Positions 1 to 10,195 of a stretch of 64,000 nucleotides of DNA are shown one piece after another; positions within the stretch are counted from its first letter, which is position 1; every line of letters begins with the position of its first letter. Source of the DNA: Alphaproteobacteria bacterium (GTDB lineage Bacteria; Pseudomonadota; Alphaproteobacteria; Rhizobiales; Aestuariivirgaceae). The notes beneath the pieces were generated by a model. That model was not told where the DNA came from. It ran no database searches and worked only from the letters and a program-made list of their open reading frames with translations. Both the position numbers and the translations under genes were made by a program. Where the stretch lies: assembly GCA_028868695.1 (NCBI GenBank), contig JAGWTZ010000007.1, forward strand, positions 1 through 64,000, written 5' to 3'.

Positions 1-153
1 AAAGGGGCCGATGTGGCGGTATTCATCGCCGCCCGGCGGCTCCAGCTTGATCACCTCGGCGCCCAGGTCAGCCAGCAGCGCGGTGCAATAGGGGCCTGCG
101 AGAACGCGCGTGAGATCAAGAACGCGAAAGCCGGTGAGCGGTCCATCAGCCAT
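1..153 (-). CDS. CaiB/BaiF family CoA transferase, N-terminal fragment (runs off window start)
   Basis: Minus-strand translation from ATG at 153: [51 protein letters not shown], typical CoA-transferase family III N-terminus; start overlaps the hutG stop. Confidence 0.8.
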   Translation of the reverse strand, partial: MADGPLTGFRVLDLTRVLAGPYCTALLADLGAEVIKLEPPGGDEYRHIGPF

Positions 154-949
154 GGGCGGGCGCCTTCAGCTTGAGAGACGCGAGATCAGCGAGCAGGTGG
201 CGGAGAAGCGCGCGCAGGCTTGCACATCGCACTGCATCGAAAGCCCAAGGCGCAGCTTCGGCTGCGAGATAGGCGGATTGGGCAATCTCCATCTGGATGG
301 CGTGGACGCCATTCTGCGGCTGGCCATAATGCCGCGTGGTCCAGCCGCCGCGGAAACGGCCGTTGAGAACATGCGTGAAGGGCGAGGCCTTGGCCCGCGC
401 CATGGCGGCAGTTTCGATTTCTGGCGCGCAGGTCTTGCCGCCATCCGTGCCGATGTTGAGCGTGGGCAGCGTGCCTTCAAACAGGAAGGGAATGCGCGAG
501 CGGATGGAATGGCAATCATAGACGATCGCAAAACCATGCCGCGCCTTCACGCGGGCCACTTCCGCTGCGAGTGCGGCATGATAGGGCGCATGGTAGGCGG
601 CAAGGCGGCTGGCAATGTCTTGCGGTGTTGGCTCTTCGCCGGGGTTCCAGATAGGCTGGCCATCAAAATCGGTTTGCGGGCAAAGGCCAGTGGTGTTCTG
701 GCCGGGGTAAAGCGAGGCGCCGGCGGGGTCGCGGTTGGCGTCAATCACATAGCGGTGGAATGTGGCGCGCAGCGTGGTGGCGCCCGGCAGCAGGCCATCA
801 TAGAGCGCGTCAATGTGCCAATCGGTGTCGGCCAGCTTGCGGCCATTGGCGTTGAGGCGCGCGGCGATGTCTTGTGGCACATGGGTGCCGCCATGGGGCA
901 TGCCCAAAATCACCGGCCCATCGCCGCGGGTGACTTCAACAGCTTTCAT
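146..949 (-). CDS. hutG: N-formylglutamate deformylase
   Basis: 267 aa; MPHGGTHVP...[10 protein letters not shown]...[27 protein letters not shown]; located in hut cluster. Confidence 0.9.
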   Translation of the reverse strand: MKAVEVTRGDGPVILGMPHGGTHVPQDIAARLNANGRKLADTDWHIDALYDGLLPGATTLRATFHRYVIDANRDPAGASLYPGQNTTGLCPQTDFDGQPIWNPGEEPTPQDIASRLAAYHAPYHAALAAEVARVKARHGFAIVYDCHSIRSRIPFLFEGTLPTLNIGTDGGKTCAPEIETAAMARAKASPFTHVLNGRFRGGWTTRHYGQPQNGVHAIQMEIAQSAYLAAEAAPWAFDAVRCASLRALLRHLLADLASLKLKAPAHG

Positions 950-2484
950 GCGCCAAATTCCGGCAATGCAACCTGTGCCGCCGCGGCAATCGTGCCTTGC
1001 GCCACAAGCCTTGCGGCGGCTTCCAGTTCTGGCGCCACATAGCGGTCATCCACCAGGCGGGGCACATCGGCACGCAAGGCGGCGATGACACGCTGAAGGG
1101 CGGGGGACGTGGGCAGGGGGCTGCGGAACTCCACGCCCTGCGCCGCACAGAGAAGCTCAATGCCCAGGATGCGCTGCAGGTTTTCATTCATGCGGGCCAG
1201 GCGGCGGGCGCCATGGGCGGCCATTGAGACATGATCTTCCTGATTGGCGGAGGTGGGGGTGGAATCCGTCACGCAGGGCGTGGCCAGATGCTTGTTCTCG
1301 CTCATCAGCGCGGCACTGGTCACTTCGGCAATCATATAGCCGGAGTTGAGGCCGGGCTTGGGGGTGAGGAAGGCGGGCAGGTCGAAGGACAAGACCGGGT
1401 CCACCATCAAGGCAATGCGCCGCTGGGCAATGGCGCCGATTTCAGAAATGGCCAGTGCCGTCATGTCGGCGGCGAAGCCCACAGGCTCTGCATGGAAATT
1501 GCCGCCCGAGACAATTTCGCCAGTGGAGCTCAGCACCAGGGGGTTGTCGGTGGCGGCGTTGGCTTCGATTTCCAGCGTGCGGCCCGCCTGGCGCAGCACA
1601 TCCATGGCCGCGCCGGTCACTTGCGGCTGGCAGCGGATGCAATAGGGGTCTTGCACGCGGCTATCACCCTCGCGGTGGCTTTCGCGGATCACCGAGCCCT
1701 CCAGCAGGGCGCGCATGGTGGCGGCTGCCTCGATCTGCCCGGCGTGGCCGCGCAGCTCGTGAATCTCCGGGTGCAGGGGCGCGGTTGATCCCATGATGGC
1801 ATCGGTGGAGAGTGATGAAATCACCAAGGCGCTTTGTGCCGCTGTCCAGGCATCGAACAAACCCGCCAAGGCGAAGGCTGTGGAGAACTGCGTGCCATTG
1901 ATGAAGGCGAGGCCTTCCTTGGGGCCCAAGGGAATGGGAGCAAGGCCCACTGCGGCCAAGGCTTTGGCGCCCGGCAGGCGCTGGCCCTTCACCATGGCTT
2001 CGCCTTCGCCGATGATCACTGCCGTCATGTGGGCAAGTGGCGCAAGATCGCCACTCGCACCCACCGAGCCTTGGGCAGGAACAACTGGTGTCACATCGCG
2101 GGCCAGCATTTCCTCCAGCAGCTCGATCAACTGCCAGCGCACGCCGGATGCGCCGCGGCCGAGGCTGAGCAGCTTCAAGGCCATCATCAGCCGGGTGATT
2201 GCGGCGGGGATGGGTTCGCCCACCCCGGCGCAATGCGACAGGATGAGATTGCGCTGCAGGGTGGCGGTGTCTTCCGGCGCGATGCGGATGGAAGCGAGCT
2301 TGCCGAAGCCGGTGTTGACGCCATAGACGGGTACGGCCCCATTGGCGGCATCAGCGATCACCTTGGCCGAGGCTTCGATGCGCGGCTTGGCGCTGCGGTG
2401 CAGGCGCAAGGCGCTGCCTTCACGGTAGATCCGGCGCAAGTCGGCCAAAGTCACGCTGCCGGGGGCAAGGGTCAAAATGTTCAC
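946..2484 (-). CDS. hutH: Histidine ammonia-lyase
   Basis: MIO motif [18 protein letters not shown] start at 2484 overlapping hutI stop (GTGA) preferred over the longer ORF to 2640. Confidence 0.92.
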   Translation of the reverse strand: MNILTLAPGSVTLADLRRIYREGSALRLHRSAKPRIEASAKVIADAANGAVPVYGVNTGFGKLASIRIAPEDTATLQRNLILSHCAGVGEPIPAAITRLMMALKLLSLGRGASGVRWQLIELLEEMLARDVTPVVPAQGSVGASGDLAPLAHMTAVIIGEGEAMVKGQRLPGAKALAAVGLAPIPLGPKEGLAFINGTQFSTAFALAGLFDAWTAAQSALVISSLSTDAIMGSTAPLHPEIHELRGHAGQIEAAATMRALLEGSVIRESHREGDSRVQDPYCIRCQPQVTGAAMDVLRQAGRTLEIEANAATDNPLVLSSTGEIVSGGNFHAEPVGFAADMTALAISEIGAIAQRRIALMVDPVLSFDLPAFLTPKPGLNSGYMIAEVTSAALMSENKHLATPCVTDSTPTSANQEDHVSMAAHGARRLARMNENLQRILGIELLCAAQGVEFRSPLPTSPALQRVIAALRADVPRLVDDRYVAPELEAAARLVAQGTIAAAAQVALPEFGA

Positions 2485-3686
2485 GCAAAACTCCGGATCA
2501 GACGCTGATGCAAGGGGTTGAAGCCGATGCGATAAGAAAGCTCGGCAGGGTGGGAAACATTCCAGATGGCGAAATCGGCGGCCATGCCGGGAGCGAGTGA
2601 GCCGTGGGTGGCGAGGCCCAGGGCGCGCGCGGCATTGCAAGTGGCGCCGGCCAGCGCCTCTTCGGGCGTCAGTCGGAACAGGGTGCAGGCCATGTTCATG
2701 GCGAGCAGCAGAGAGTTCAACGGCGAAGAGCCGGGGTTCAAGTCAGTGGAAACCGCCATGGCCACGCCATGCTCGCGGAACAGGGCGATGGGCGGGGCCT
2801 GGGTTTCGCGCAAGGTGTAGTAAGCGCCGGGCAGGATCACCGCCACGGTGCCTGCCTTGGCCATGGCCGCAACACCTTCCTCATCAACATATTCGAGATG
2901 TTCGGCGGAAAGCGCGCCATAGCTGGCGGCAAGCTTGGCACCGTGGAGATTGGAAAGCTGCTCGGCATGCAGCTTCACCGGCAGGCCAAGCGCCTTGGCC
3001 ACATCGAACACGCGCGCGATTTGCGGGGGCGAGAAGGCAATGCCCTCGCAGAAGCCATCCACGGCGTCCACCAGGCCTTGGGCATGGGCAGCCTTGAGGG
3101 CGGGAATGCAGATGTCATCAACATAGGCATCAGCCCGGCCCTTGTATTCGGGCGGAATGGCATGGGCGCCGAGAAAGCTGGTGCGGATGATCACCGGGCG
3201 CAGCGTGGCGATGCGGCGCGCGGCGCGCAGCATGTTCAATTCGGTTTCAATATCGAGGCCATAGCCGGATTTGATCTCAATGGCCGCCACGCCCTCGGCA
3301 ACCAGCGCATCGACGCGGGGCAGGGCGCTGGCCACCAGGTCATCAAGGCTGGCGCTGCGCGTGGCCTTGACCGTGGAGACAATGCCGCCGCCCGCCCTTG
3401 CCACTTCCTCATAGCTTGCGCCCTTGAGGCGCAGCTCAAACTCACCGGCGCGGTTTCCGCCATGCACAAGGTGGGTGTGGCAATCGACCAGCGCAGGTGT
3501 GACCAGCCTTCCGCCCAGATCGCTTGGCGTGAAGGCGGCATAGGCCTTGGGCATTTCGGCGCGCGGCCCCGCCCAGGCAATGCGGCCATCCTCGCAGGCA
3601 ATCGCCGCATCTTCGATCAAGCCATAGCGGCCCGCCACCATGGTGGCGGCGGTGCCATTGATCAAAAGGATTTTGGGCTCATTCAT
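2481..3686 (-). CDS. hutI: Imidazolonepropionase
   Basis: 401 aa; [38 protein letters not shown]. Confidence 0.93.
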   Translation of the reverse strand: MNEPKILLINGTAATMVAGRYGLIEDAAIACEDGRIAWAGPRAEMPKAYAAFTPSDLGGRLVTPALVDCHTHLVHGGNRAGEFELRLKGASYEEVARAGGGIVSTVKATRSASLDDLVASALPRVDALVAEGVAAIEIKSGYGLDIETELNMLRAARRIATLRPVIIRTSFLGAHAIPPEYKGRADAYVDDICIPALKAAHAQGLVDAVDGFCEGIAFSPPQIARVFDVAKALGLPVKLHAEQLSNLHGAKLAASYGALSAEHLEYVDEEGVAAMAKAGTVAVILPGAYYTLRETQAPPIALFREHGVAMAVSTDLNPGSSPLNSLLLAMNMACTLFRLTPEEALAGATCNAARALGLATHGSLAPGMAADFAIWNVSHPAELSYRIGFNPLHQRLIRSFA

Positions 3687-3730
3687 CTCGGGGCCATGGG
3701 AAACGCTTTACAAGAGTGTAGGACTTTGCG

Positions 3731-3754
3731 AATATTATGTCTAGACATAATATT
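3731..3754. promoter_or_regulatory. Perfect 24-bp palindrome, candidate HutC operator (hutI/hutF divergent promoter)
   Basis: AATATTATGTCTAGACATAATATT equals its own reverse complement; lies between divergent hut genes. Confidence 0.8.
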
Positions 3755-3764
3755 TGGAGGGGTG

Positions 3765-5138
3765 ATGAGCAGCAACTGTTGGATATTTGCCACGCGCGCC
3801 CTTATGGGGCAGCGCTGGGTGCACAATGCGCGCCTACAAGTCAGTGCTGGTAAGATCACCACGCTTGAGGAAGGGGCTGCCGCGCAGGCTGGCGATTGCC
3901 GCGTGGACACGCTGCTTCCGGCGCTTTCCAACCTTCATTCCCACAGTTTCCAGCGCGCGATGGCTGGCATGACCGAGGCGCGCGTGGCCGGGCGCGAAAG
4001 CTTCTGGAGCTGGCGCACGCTGATGTACCGCTTTCTGGAGCGGCTGACGCCAGAGCATGTCGAAGCCTTTGCCGCGCAAGTGTTCATGGAGATGCAGGAG
4101 GCAGGCTATGCCGCGGTGGGCGAATTCCATTATGTGCACCACCAGCAGGGCGGCGCGCCCTATCAGGCGCTGAGCGAGCTCTCGCAGCGGATCTTCGCTG
4201 CCGCAGGGCAGACGGGCATGGGCCTCACGCACCTGCCGGTGCTTTACAGCTATGGCGGTGCCGGAAAGCAGGCGCTGGCGGGTGGGCAGCTGCGTTTCGG
4301 CAATGATGTGGCGCGCTTTGGCCGGTTGGTCGAAGAGTGCCGCGCCGCGGCGAAAGCCCTGCCTGCCGATTGCCTTGTTGGCATCGCTCCGCATTCACTG
4401 CGCGCAACGGCGCCGGGGGATTTGGCTGCGGCGCTGCCACTGGCGCAAGGCCAGCCGGTGCATATCCATGTGGCCGAGCAGCCCAAGGAAGTGGAAGACA
4501 TTCAGGCCTGGCTGGGCGCGCGGCCGGTGCAGTGGCTGCTGGACAATGCAGTCGTGGACAAGAGCTGGTGCGCCATCCATGCCACCCACATGACGGCGGG
4601 GGAAACGCGTGGCCTTGCGCAGTCAGGCGCGGTTGCCGGGCTGTGCCCGATCACCGAGGCCAATTTGGGGGATGGGCCATTCAACGGGCCGGGCTGGCTG
4701 GCGGCGGGCGGCGCATTTGGCATTGGCTCTGACTCCAATGTGCGGATTTCGCTGACCGAGGAATTGCGCACACTCGAATATTCGCAACGGTTGCGGGACC
4801 TGTCGCGCAATGTGCTGGTGCCTGAACAGGGTTCGGTGGGTGCCTATCTCTATACCCATGCGGCGCGCGGCGGGGCGCAGGCGCTGGGGCGGAATGCTGG
4901 TGAAATCGCGGTGGGCAAGCTGGCTGACCTGGTGGCCATCAATTCTGGCCATGACGCGCTATGCGGGCTTTCTGAGGCGCAATTGCTGGATGGCCTGTGC
5001 TTTGCCGCGCCCGACACGGTGATCACCGATCTCTGGTCGGCCGGGCGGCACCGCGTGCAGGGCGGCAGGCATGTGGCGCGTGAGGCCGTTTCAGCGCGTT
5101 ACCGCCGCGCCATTGCTGATTTGACGCAGGCGCTGTGA
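3765..5138 (+). CDS. hutF: Formimidoylglutamate deiminase
   Basis: 457 aa from ATG 3765 preceded by ggagggg; LPALSNLHSHSFQRAMAGMTE, GSDSNVRISLTEELR. Confidence 0.9.
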   Translation: MSSNCWIFATRALMGQRWVHNARLQVSAGKITTLEEGAAAQAGDCRVDTLLPALSNLHSHSFQRAMAGMTEARVAGRESFWSWRTLMYRFLERLTPEHVEAFAAQVFMEMQEAGYAAVGEFHYVHHQQGGAPYQALSELSQRIFAAAGQTGMGLTHLPVLYSYGGAGKQALAGGQLRFGNDVARFGRLVEECRAAAKALPADCLVGIAPHSLRATAPGDLAAALPLAQGQPVHIHVAEQPKEVEDIQAWLGARPVQWLLDNAVVDKSWCAIHATHMTAGETRGLAQSGAVAGLCPITEANLGDGPFNGPGWLAAGGAFGIGSDSNVRISLTEELRTLEYSQRLRDLSRNVLVPEQGSVGAYLYTHAARGGAQALGRNAGEIAVGKLADLVAINSGHDALCGLSEAQLLDGLCFAAPDTVITDLWSAGRHRVQGGRHVAREAVSARYRRAIADLTQAL

Positions 5139-5675
5139 TCAGATGCGGGCGAGGCGCACCAGAATGACAGGGCCATGGCTGTGGACGGCGCAACTGCTGA
5201 ACACCTGCACCAGCGAGCCAGCGGCAATGGGAATGGAGTTGGCGGTTCCCTCAGTGAGGAAATACAAGGCATGAGAGGCCTCACGCTCCGCCATCACTGC
5301 CAAGTCTTCGCCGGCTGCGGCCACGCGCAAGCTGGCGGCGATGCGCCTGCCGTCAAAGATCACATTGAAATCCCGCACTGGGCCGTTGAAGCGGCGGCTG
5401 ATGATGGGCGTGTCTCCCGAAAAGGCCACGGGCGCCAGGGGCAAGGCTTGCAGCGCCCCATCGGGTGCCTGAAGCTCAAGGCCCTCCCCATCAATCACCG
5501 TGAGGATGCGCGAAAGGCCGGGGAAAGCGGAGAAAGGCCCATCACTGCCGACTTCTGCCACCGAGAGGCGCCACAGCAGGCGGCCAGCCTCTTCCTCCTT
5601 GGCCACCTCATGGGTGATGCCGCCGCCGTTTTTCCACGGCATGGTGACGAAAGCGGATGGGGGAATGATTTTCAT
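5139..5675 (-). CDS. hutD: HutD/Ves family protein
   Basis: 178 aa; MPWKNGGGITHEVA, DGPFSAFPGLSRILTVIDGEG, RFNGPVRDFNVI. Confidence 0.85.
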   Translation of the reverse strand: MKIIPPSAFVTMPWKNGGGITHEVAKEEEAGRLLWRLSVAEVGSDGPFSAFPGLSRILTVIDGEGLELQAPDGALQALPLAPVAFSGDTPIISRRFNGPVRDFNVIFDGRRIAASLRVAAAGEDLAVMAEREASHALYFLTEGTANSIPIAAGSLVQVFSSCAVHSHGPVILVRLARI

Positions 5676-5725
5676 GAAAGGGCCCTCAGTGCTTGCGGCA
5701 GTGCCATCACCTTAGGGGGTGCCGC

Positions 5726-6433
5726 TTGAAGGTCAAGACAAAGGCGGCGCCGGGCTATGCGGCGGTGAAGGAAGAAATCCTGCGGCGCATCCGCGCCAAG
5801 GCCTGGGCGCCGGGCGATCTGCTGCCGGGCGAGATCGAGCTGGCGGGCGAATTCGGCGTGGCGCGCGGCACGATGAACCGGGCGCTGCGGGAATTGACCG
5901 AGCAGGGCTATCTCGAGCGCAAGCGCAAGGGCGGCACGCGGGTGCGGCCATCGCCGTTGCGGGCGGCGCGCTTTGAGATTCCGCTGGTGCGGGCTGAGAT
6001 TGAGGCCACCGGGGCTGTCTATGGCTACGAGCTGCTCTCGCGCCGCATCGAGGCGGGCGGGGCCGCGTTGCGCGCCCTGCTGGGCCTTGACAACGATGAA
6101 CAGCTGCTGCGCCTCGCCTGCCTGCATCTGGCGGATGGCAAACCCTATCAGTTGGAGGAACGCTGGATCAGTATTTCGGCCTTGCCACAGGCGGGGCGGG
6201 CGGATTTTTCAGCCTCCGGCCCCAATGAATGGCTGGTTCAAACCGTGCCTTACTCCGACGTGGAAATCTGCTTCGAGGCCAATGGCGCCAGTGCGCTGGT
6301 GGCCCGGCATTTGGGAGTAGCGCCGGGCACACCCTTGTTCACCACCTTGCGCACCACCTGGCTCAAGGGCAAGGCGCTCACCCATGTGCGGCTTTCGCAT
6401 CATGTGCATTACCGGATGGTGGCGCGGTATTGA
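5726..6433 (+). CDS. hutC: GntR family histidine utilization repressor (UTRA domain)
   Basis: wHTH YAAVKEEILRRIRAKAWAPGDLLPGEIELAGEFGVARGTMNRALREL plus UTRA domain; probable TTG start at 5726 (ORF extends to 5693). Confidence 0.85.
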   Translation: MKVKTKAAPGYAAVKEEILRRIRAKAWAPGDLLPGEIELAGEFGVARGTMNRALRELTEQGYLERKRKGGTRVRPSPLRAARFEIPLVRAEIEATGAVYGYELLSRRIEAGGAALRALLGLDNDEQLLRLACLHLADGKPYQLEERWISISALPQAGRADFSASGPNEWLVQTVPYSDVEICFEANGASALVARHLGVAPGTPLFTTLRTTWLKGKALTHVRLSHHVHYRMVARY

Positions 6434-6569
6434 GGGCGCGGGCTGTCAACAGGGCCGGTCCACTGGATATGTTTGATCTGGCCCTTCACCGCTTTATCCG
6501 GCTAGTGTTCAAGGCACGGGGCCGCGCGCCGCATTCCGCAGCAGCGCGGCAACCACAAAGAGGGCCTTG

Positions 6570-9398
6570 ATGCCTGCCAAGCAACCGCAAGTGAACCTGT
6601 CGCCCAAGGGCTGGGACGAGATCAAGACCACAACCTGCTACATGTGCGCCTGCCGCTGCGGCATCCGGGTGCACCTGAAGGATGGCAAGGTTGTCTATAT
6701 CGACGGCAACCGCGACCACCCGGTGAACAAGGGCATCATCTGCGGCAAAGGCGCTTCCGGCATCAAGCAGCATTATTCCCCGGCAAGGCTATCGAAGCCG
6801 CTGCTCCGGGTGGGGGAACGCGGGGCGGGCGAGTTCAAGGAAATCGAATGGGATGAGGCGCTGGCGCTGGCCACCAACTGGCTAGGCAAGGTGCGCGCCG
6901 AAGACCCCAGGAAGCTCGCCTTCTTCACGGGCCGCGACCAGAGCCAGGGCCTCACCGGGTGGTGGGCCTCGCAATTCGGCACGATGAACTATGCAGCCCA
7001 TGGCGGCTTTTGTTCGGTGAACATGGCAGCGGCCGGGCTTTACACCTATGGCGGGGCGTTCTGGGAATTTGGCGAGCCGGATTGGAAGCACACCAAATAT
7101 TTCCTGCTTTTCGGCGTGGCGGAGGACCATGGCTCCAACCCGATCAAGGCGGGCCTTGGCAAGCTGAAGGCGCGCGGCGCCAAGTTTGTCTCGGTCAATC
7201 CGGTGAAGACGGGCTATTCGGCGATTGCCGATGAATGGATCGGCATCAAGCCGGGCACGGACGGGCTGTTAGTCGGCGCGCTGATCCATTGCCTGCTGGC
7301 GGCGCAGAAGATTGATGGCGAATCCCTCAGTCGCTATACCAACGCGCCCTGGCTGGTGATTGAAAACCCCGGCGGGGCGGATGATGGCCTGATCCTGCGC
7401 AATGCCGCGGGCACGCCGCTGGTGTGGGACGCCTCAGGGGGCGGCAGCGGTGGCACCAAGGTGGCAGGCACCTTCGGCACCAACCCATCGCTGCTCGGGC
7501 GCTTCAGCCTGCCGGACGGGCGCAAGGTGGTGACAAGCTTCACGCTGATTGCCGAGCGCTTCGCCACCGAGGCCTATTCACCCGAAGCGGTTGCGCCCCA
7601 GTGCGGCGTTCCCGCCGAGACCACGCGGCGTATCGCCGCCGAACTGGCGCATACCGCCTTCAACGACACGGTGGAGCTTGATATTCCGTGGACGGACTAT
7701 CTGGGCCGGCGGCATGAGAAGACCATCGGCCGGCCAGTGGCAATGCATGCCATGCGCGGCATCTCGGCCCATTCCAACGGCTTCCACACCTGCCGCACCA
7801 TTCACATCCTGCAAATCCTGCTGGGCACCATCGATTGCCCCGGTGGCTCGCGCTACAAGCCGCCCTTCCCGAAATCCATTCCACCCAATGTGAAGCCTGC
7901 GGGCAAGCCAGACCAAGTGAAGCCCAACACGCCCCTGCCGGGCCCGCCCCTGGGCTTTGTCACCAGCCCGGAGGACTTGCTGGTGGACGAACAGGGCACG
8001 CCGCAGCGCATCGACAAGGCCTATTCATGGGATGCGCCGCTGGCCGCGCATGGCCTGATGCACATGGTGATCAACAATGCCGCGAAGGGCGCCCCCTACG
8101 GCGTTGACGTGCTGTTCATGTACATGGCCAACATGAGCTGGAATTCGGCGATGAATGTGCCAGACACCTTGAAGGCGCTCACCGCCAAGCGCGCCGATGG
8201 CGAATATGTGATTCCGAAAATCATCTACTCGGACGCCTATCAGAGCGAGATGGTGCATTACGCCGATCTCATCCTGCCCGACACCACCTATCTTGAGCGC
8301 TGGGATTGCATCTCGATGCTGGACCGGCCGATCTCGGAAGCCGATGGCCCGGCCGATGCCATCCGCCATCCGGTGGTGGAGCCGGACCGTGACGTGCGCC
8401 CGTTCCAGACCGTGCTGCTTGATCTTGGCCACAGGCTTGGCCTGCCGGCGATGACGAAGCCGGATGGCTCAGCGCGTTACCCTGGCGGCTATCCCGACTA
8501 CATCGTAAACCACGAACGCGCGCCGGGCCTTGGGCCTTTGGCAGGATTCCGCGGCAAAGATGGCACGGCGGCGGGGCGCGGGCCTGTGAACCCCGACCAG
8601 CTCAAGGCCTATATCGAAAATGGCAGCCACTGGTTCCAGGAACTCAGTGACAACATGAAATACTACCGCCATGTGAACTGGGATTATCTCGACTGGGCCA
8701 CCTTCTTCGGCTTCCTGCCGCGGCCGGAGCCGATCATTCACCAGCTCTATTCGGAAACGCTGCAGAAGTTCCGCCTTGCGGCGCGGGGCCATGGCAAGGT
8801 GGTGCCGCCACAGCAGCACCGCAAGCGCATCGAGACCTATTTCGATCCCATCCCGTTCTGGTATGCGCCGTTCGAAGGCGAGATGGTGAGCGGCGATGAA
8901 TTCCCGCTGCATGCCATCACCCAGCGGCCCATGGCGATGTATCATTCCTGGGGATCGCAGAACGCCTGGCTGCGGCAGATCCTCGGCCGCAACTGGCTTT
9001 ACATGCACAAGGCCAAGGCGGCAAAACTCGGCATCGAGGATGGTGATTGGGTGGACGTGACTTCGCATCACGGCAAGATCAAGGTGCAAGTGAAGCTGGT
9101 GGACGGCCAGAACGAAGATACCGTTTGGACCTGGAATGCCATCGGCAAGCGGCGCGGAAGCTGGGGCCTGGCGCCGGATTCGCCGGAGGGTGAAAAGGGG
9201 TTTCTTTTGAATCACTTGATCAGCGATCTTCTACCGGAACATGAAGGCGGATACCGCTATTCCAATTCTGATCCTGTCACCGGGCAGGCAGCGTGGTTCG
9301 ACCTCAAGGTGCGGGTGGCAAAAGCGGCAGACCAGACGGCACAGAGCGCGCCGCAATTCCCGGCGCTGAAGCCGGTGCGCGGAAAGGCAAACGTATGA
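6570..9398 (+). CDS. soeA: Molybdopterin oxidoreductase, SoeA-like (sulfite dehydrogenase) catalytic subunit
   Basis: 942 aa; 4Fe-4S motif CYMCACRCGI, molybdopterin-binding domains, no Tat signal; followed by FeS and DmsC-type anchor genes. Confidence 0.6.
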   Translation: MPAKQPQVNLSPKGWDEIKTTTCYMCACRCGIRVHLKDGKVVYIDGNRDHPVNKGIICGKGASGIKQHYSPARLSKPLLRVGERGAGEFKEIEWDEALALATNWLGKVRAEDPRKLAFFTGRDQSQGLTGWWASQFGTMNYAAHGGFCSVNMAAAGLYTYGGAFWEFGEPDWKHTKYFLLFGVAEDHGSNPIKAGLGKLKARGAKFVSVNPVKTGYSAIADEWIGIKPGTDGLLVGALIHCLLAAQKIDGESLSRYTNAPWLVIENPGGADDGLILRNAAGTPLVWDASGGGSGGTKVAGTFGTNPSLLGRFSLPDGRKVVTSFTLIAERFATEAYSPEAVAPQCGVPAETTRRIAAELAHTAFNDTVELDIPWTDYLGRRHEKTIGRPVAMHAMRGISAHSNGFHTCRTIHILQILLGTIDCPGGSRYKPPFPKSIPPNVKPAGKPDQVKPNTPLPGPPLGFVTSPEDLLVDEQGTPQRIDKAYSWDAPLAAHGLMHMVINNAAKGAPYGVDVLFMYMANMSWNSAMNVPDTLKALTAKRADGEYVIPKIIYSDAYQSEMVHYADLILPDTTYLERWDCISMLDRPISEADGPADAIRHPVVEPDRDVRPFQTVLLDLGHRLGLPAMTKPDGSARYPGGYPDYIVNHERAPGLGPLAGFRGKDGTAAGRGPVNPDQLKAYIENGSHWFQELSDNMKYYRHVNWDYLDWATFFGFLPRPEPIIHQLYSETLQKFRLAARGHGKVVPPQQHRKRIETYFDPIPFWYAPFEGEMVSGDEFPLHAITQRPMAMYHSWGSQNAWLRQILGRNWLYMHKAKAAKLGIEDGDWVDVTSHHGKIKVQVKLVDGQNEDTVWTWNAIGKRRGSWGLAPDSPEGEKGFLLNHLISDLLPEHEGGYRYSNSDPVTGQAAWFDLKVRVAKAADQTAQSAPQFPALKPVRGKANV

Positions 9399-10195
9399 CC
9401 ACGCTTCCCGCCCCTTCAGCAAAGAAGCTGGGCCTTGTGATTGACCTCGACACCTGCGTGGGCTGCCAAGCCTGCGCCACATCCTGCAAGGAGTGGAACG
9501 CGCAGGGCGATGGCGGGCCGCTCACCGACACCGATGCGCAAGGCGCAGACATCAGCGGGCCGTGGTTCAACCGGATCCATGGCTATGAAGTGCGCGAAGA
9601 CGGCCGCGATGATTCCCGCATGGTGAATTTCCCGCGCTCTTGCCTGCATTGCGAGACGCCGGCCTGTGTGACCGTGTGCCCCACGGGTGCTTCCTACAAG
9701 CGCGCCGAAGATGGCATCGTTCTGGTGAACCCGGATACCTGCATCGGCTGCAAGCTGTGCTCATGGGCCTGCCCTTATGGCGCGCGCGAATATGACTACA
9801 CGCAAGGCGTGATGAAGAAGTGCACGCTGTGCGTGGACCGCATCTACAATGACAATCTGGTGGAGGAAGACCGCGTGCCCGCCTGCGTGCGCGCCTGCCC
9901 CACGGGGGCGCGGCATTTCGGCGACCTGGGCGATGAGAGATCAGCCGTTTCACAACTGGTGAAAGAGCGCGGCGGCTTCGATCTGCTGCCAGCGATGGGC
10001 TACAAGCCCACCAACAAATACCTGCCGCCGCGGGCGCGCCGGGAAACTTACGCCGCTGGCGTGGCGCCGCTGCCCAAGGGTGACGGCTCGGTTATGGAGA
10101 AGCTGTTTTCCTGGGCCGACAAGCTGCTCAGCGCCGCGCCCAAGGTTGAGGCCAGGGCCAACCCGCAAGACAATTCCGACAAGCTGGAGGGCTGA
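9395..10195 (+). CDS. soeB: 4Fe-4S ferredoxin-type subunit, SoeB/DmsB-like
   Basis: DTCVGCQACATSCKEW, CLHCETPACVTVCPTGAS, DTCIGCKLCSWACPYGA; ATGA overlap with upstream gene. Confidence 0.65.
   Translation: MTTLPAPSAKKLGLVIDLDTCVGCQACATSCKEWNAQGDGGPLTDTDAQGADISGPWFNRIHGYEVREDGRDDSRMVNFPRSCLHCETPACVTVCPTGASYKRAEDGIVLVNPDTCIGCKLCSWACPYGAREYDYTQGVMKKCTLCVDRIYNDNLVEEDRVPACVRACPTGARHFGDLGDERSAVSQLVKERGGFDLLPAMGYKPTNKYLPPRARRETYAAGVAPLPKGDGSVMEKLFSWADKLLSAAPKVEARANPQDNSDKLEG

Noticed and set aside
2604-3764. 5' extension of the 844-aa plus-strand ORF upstream of hutF
   Set aside because: It is antisense to hutI and runs through the operator; the hutF-like sequence starts at ATG 3765 with a good SD.
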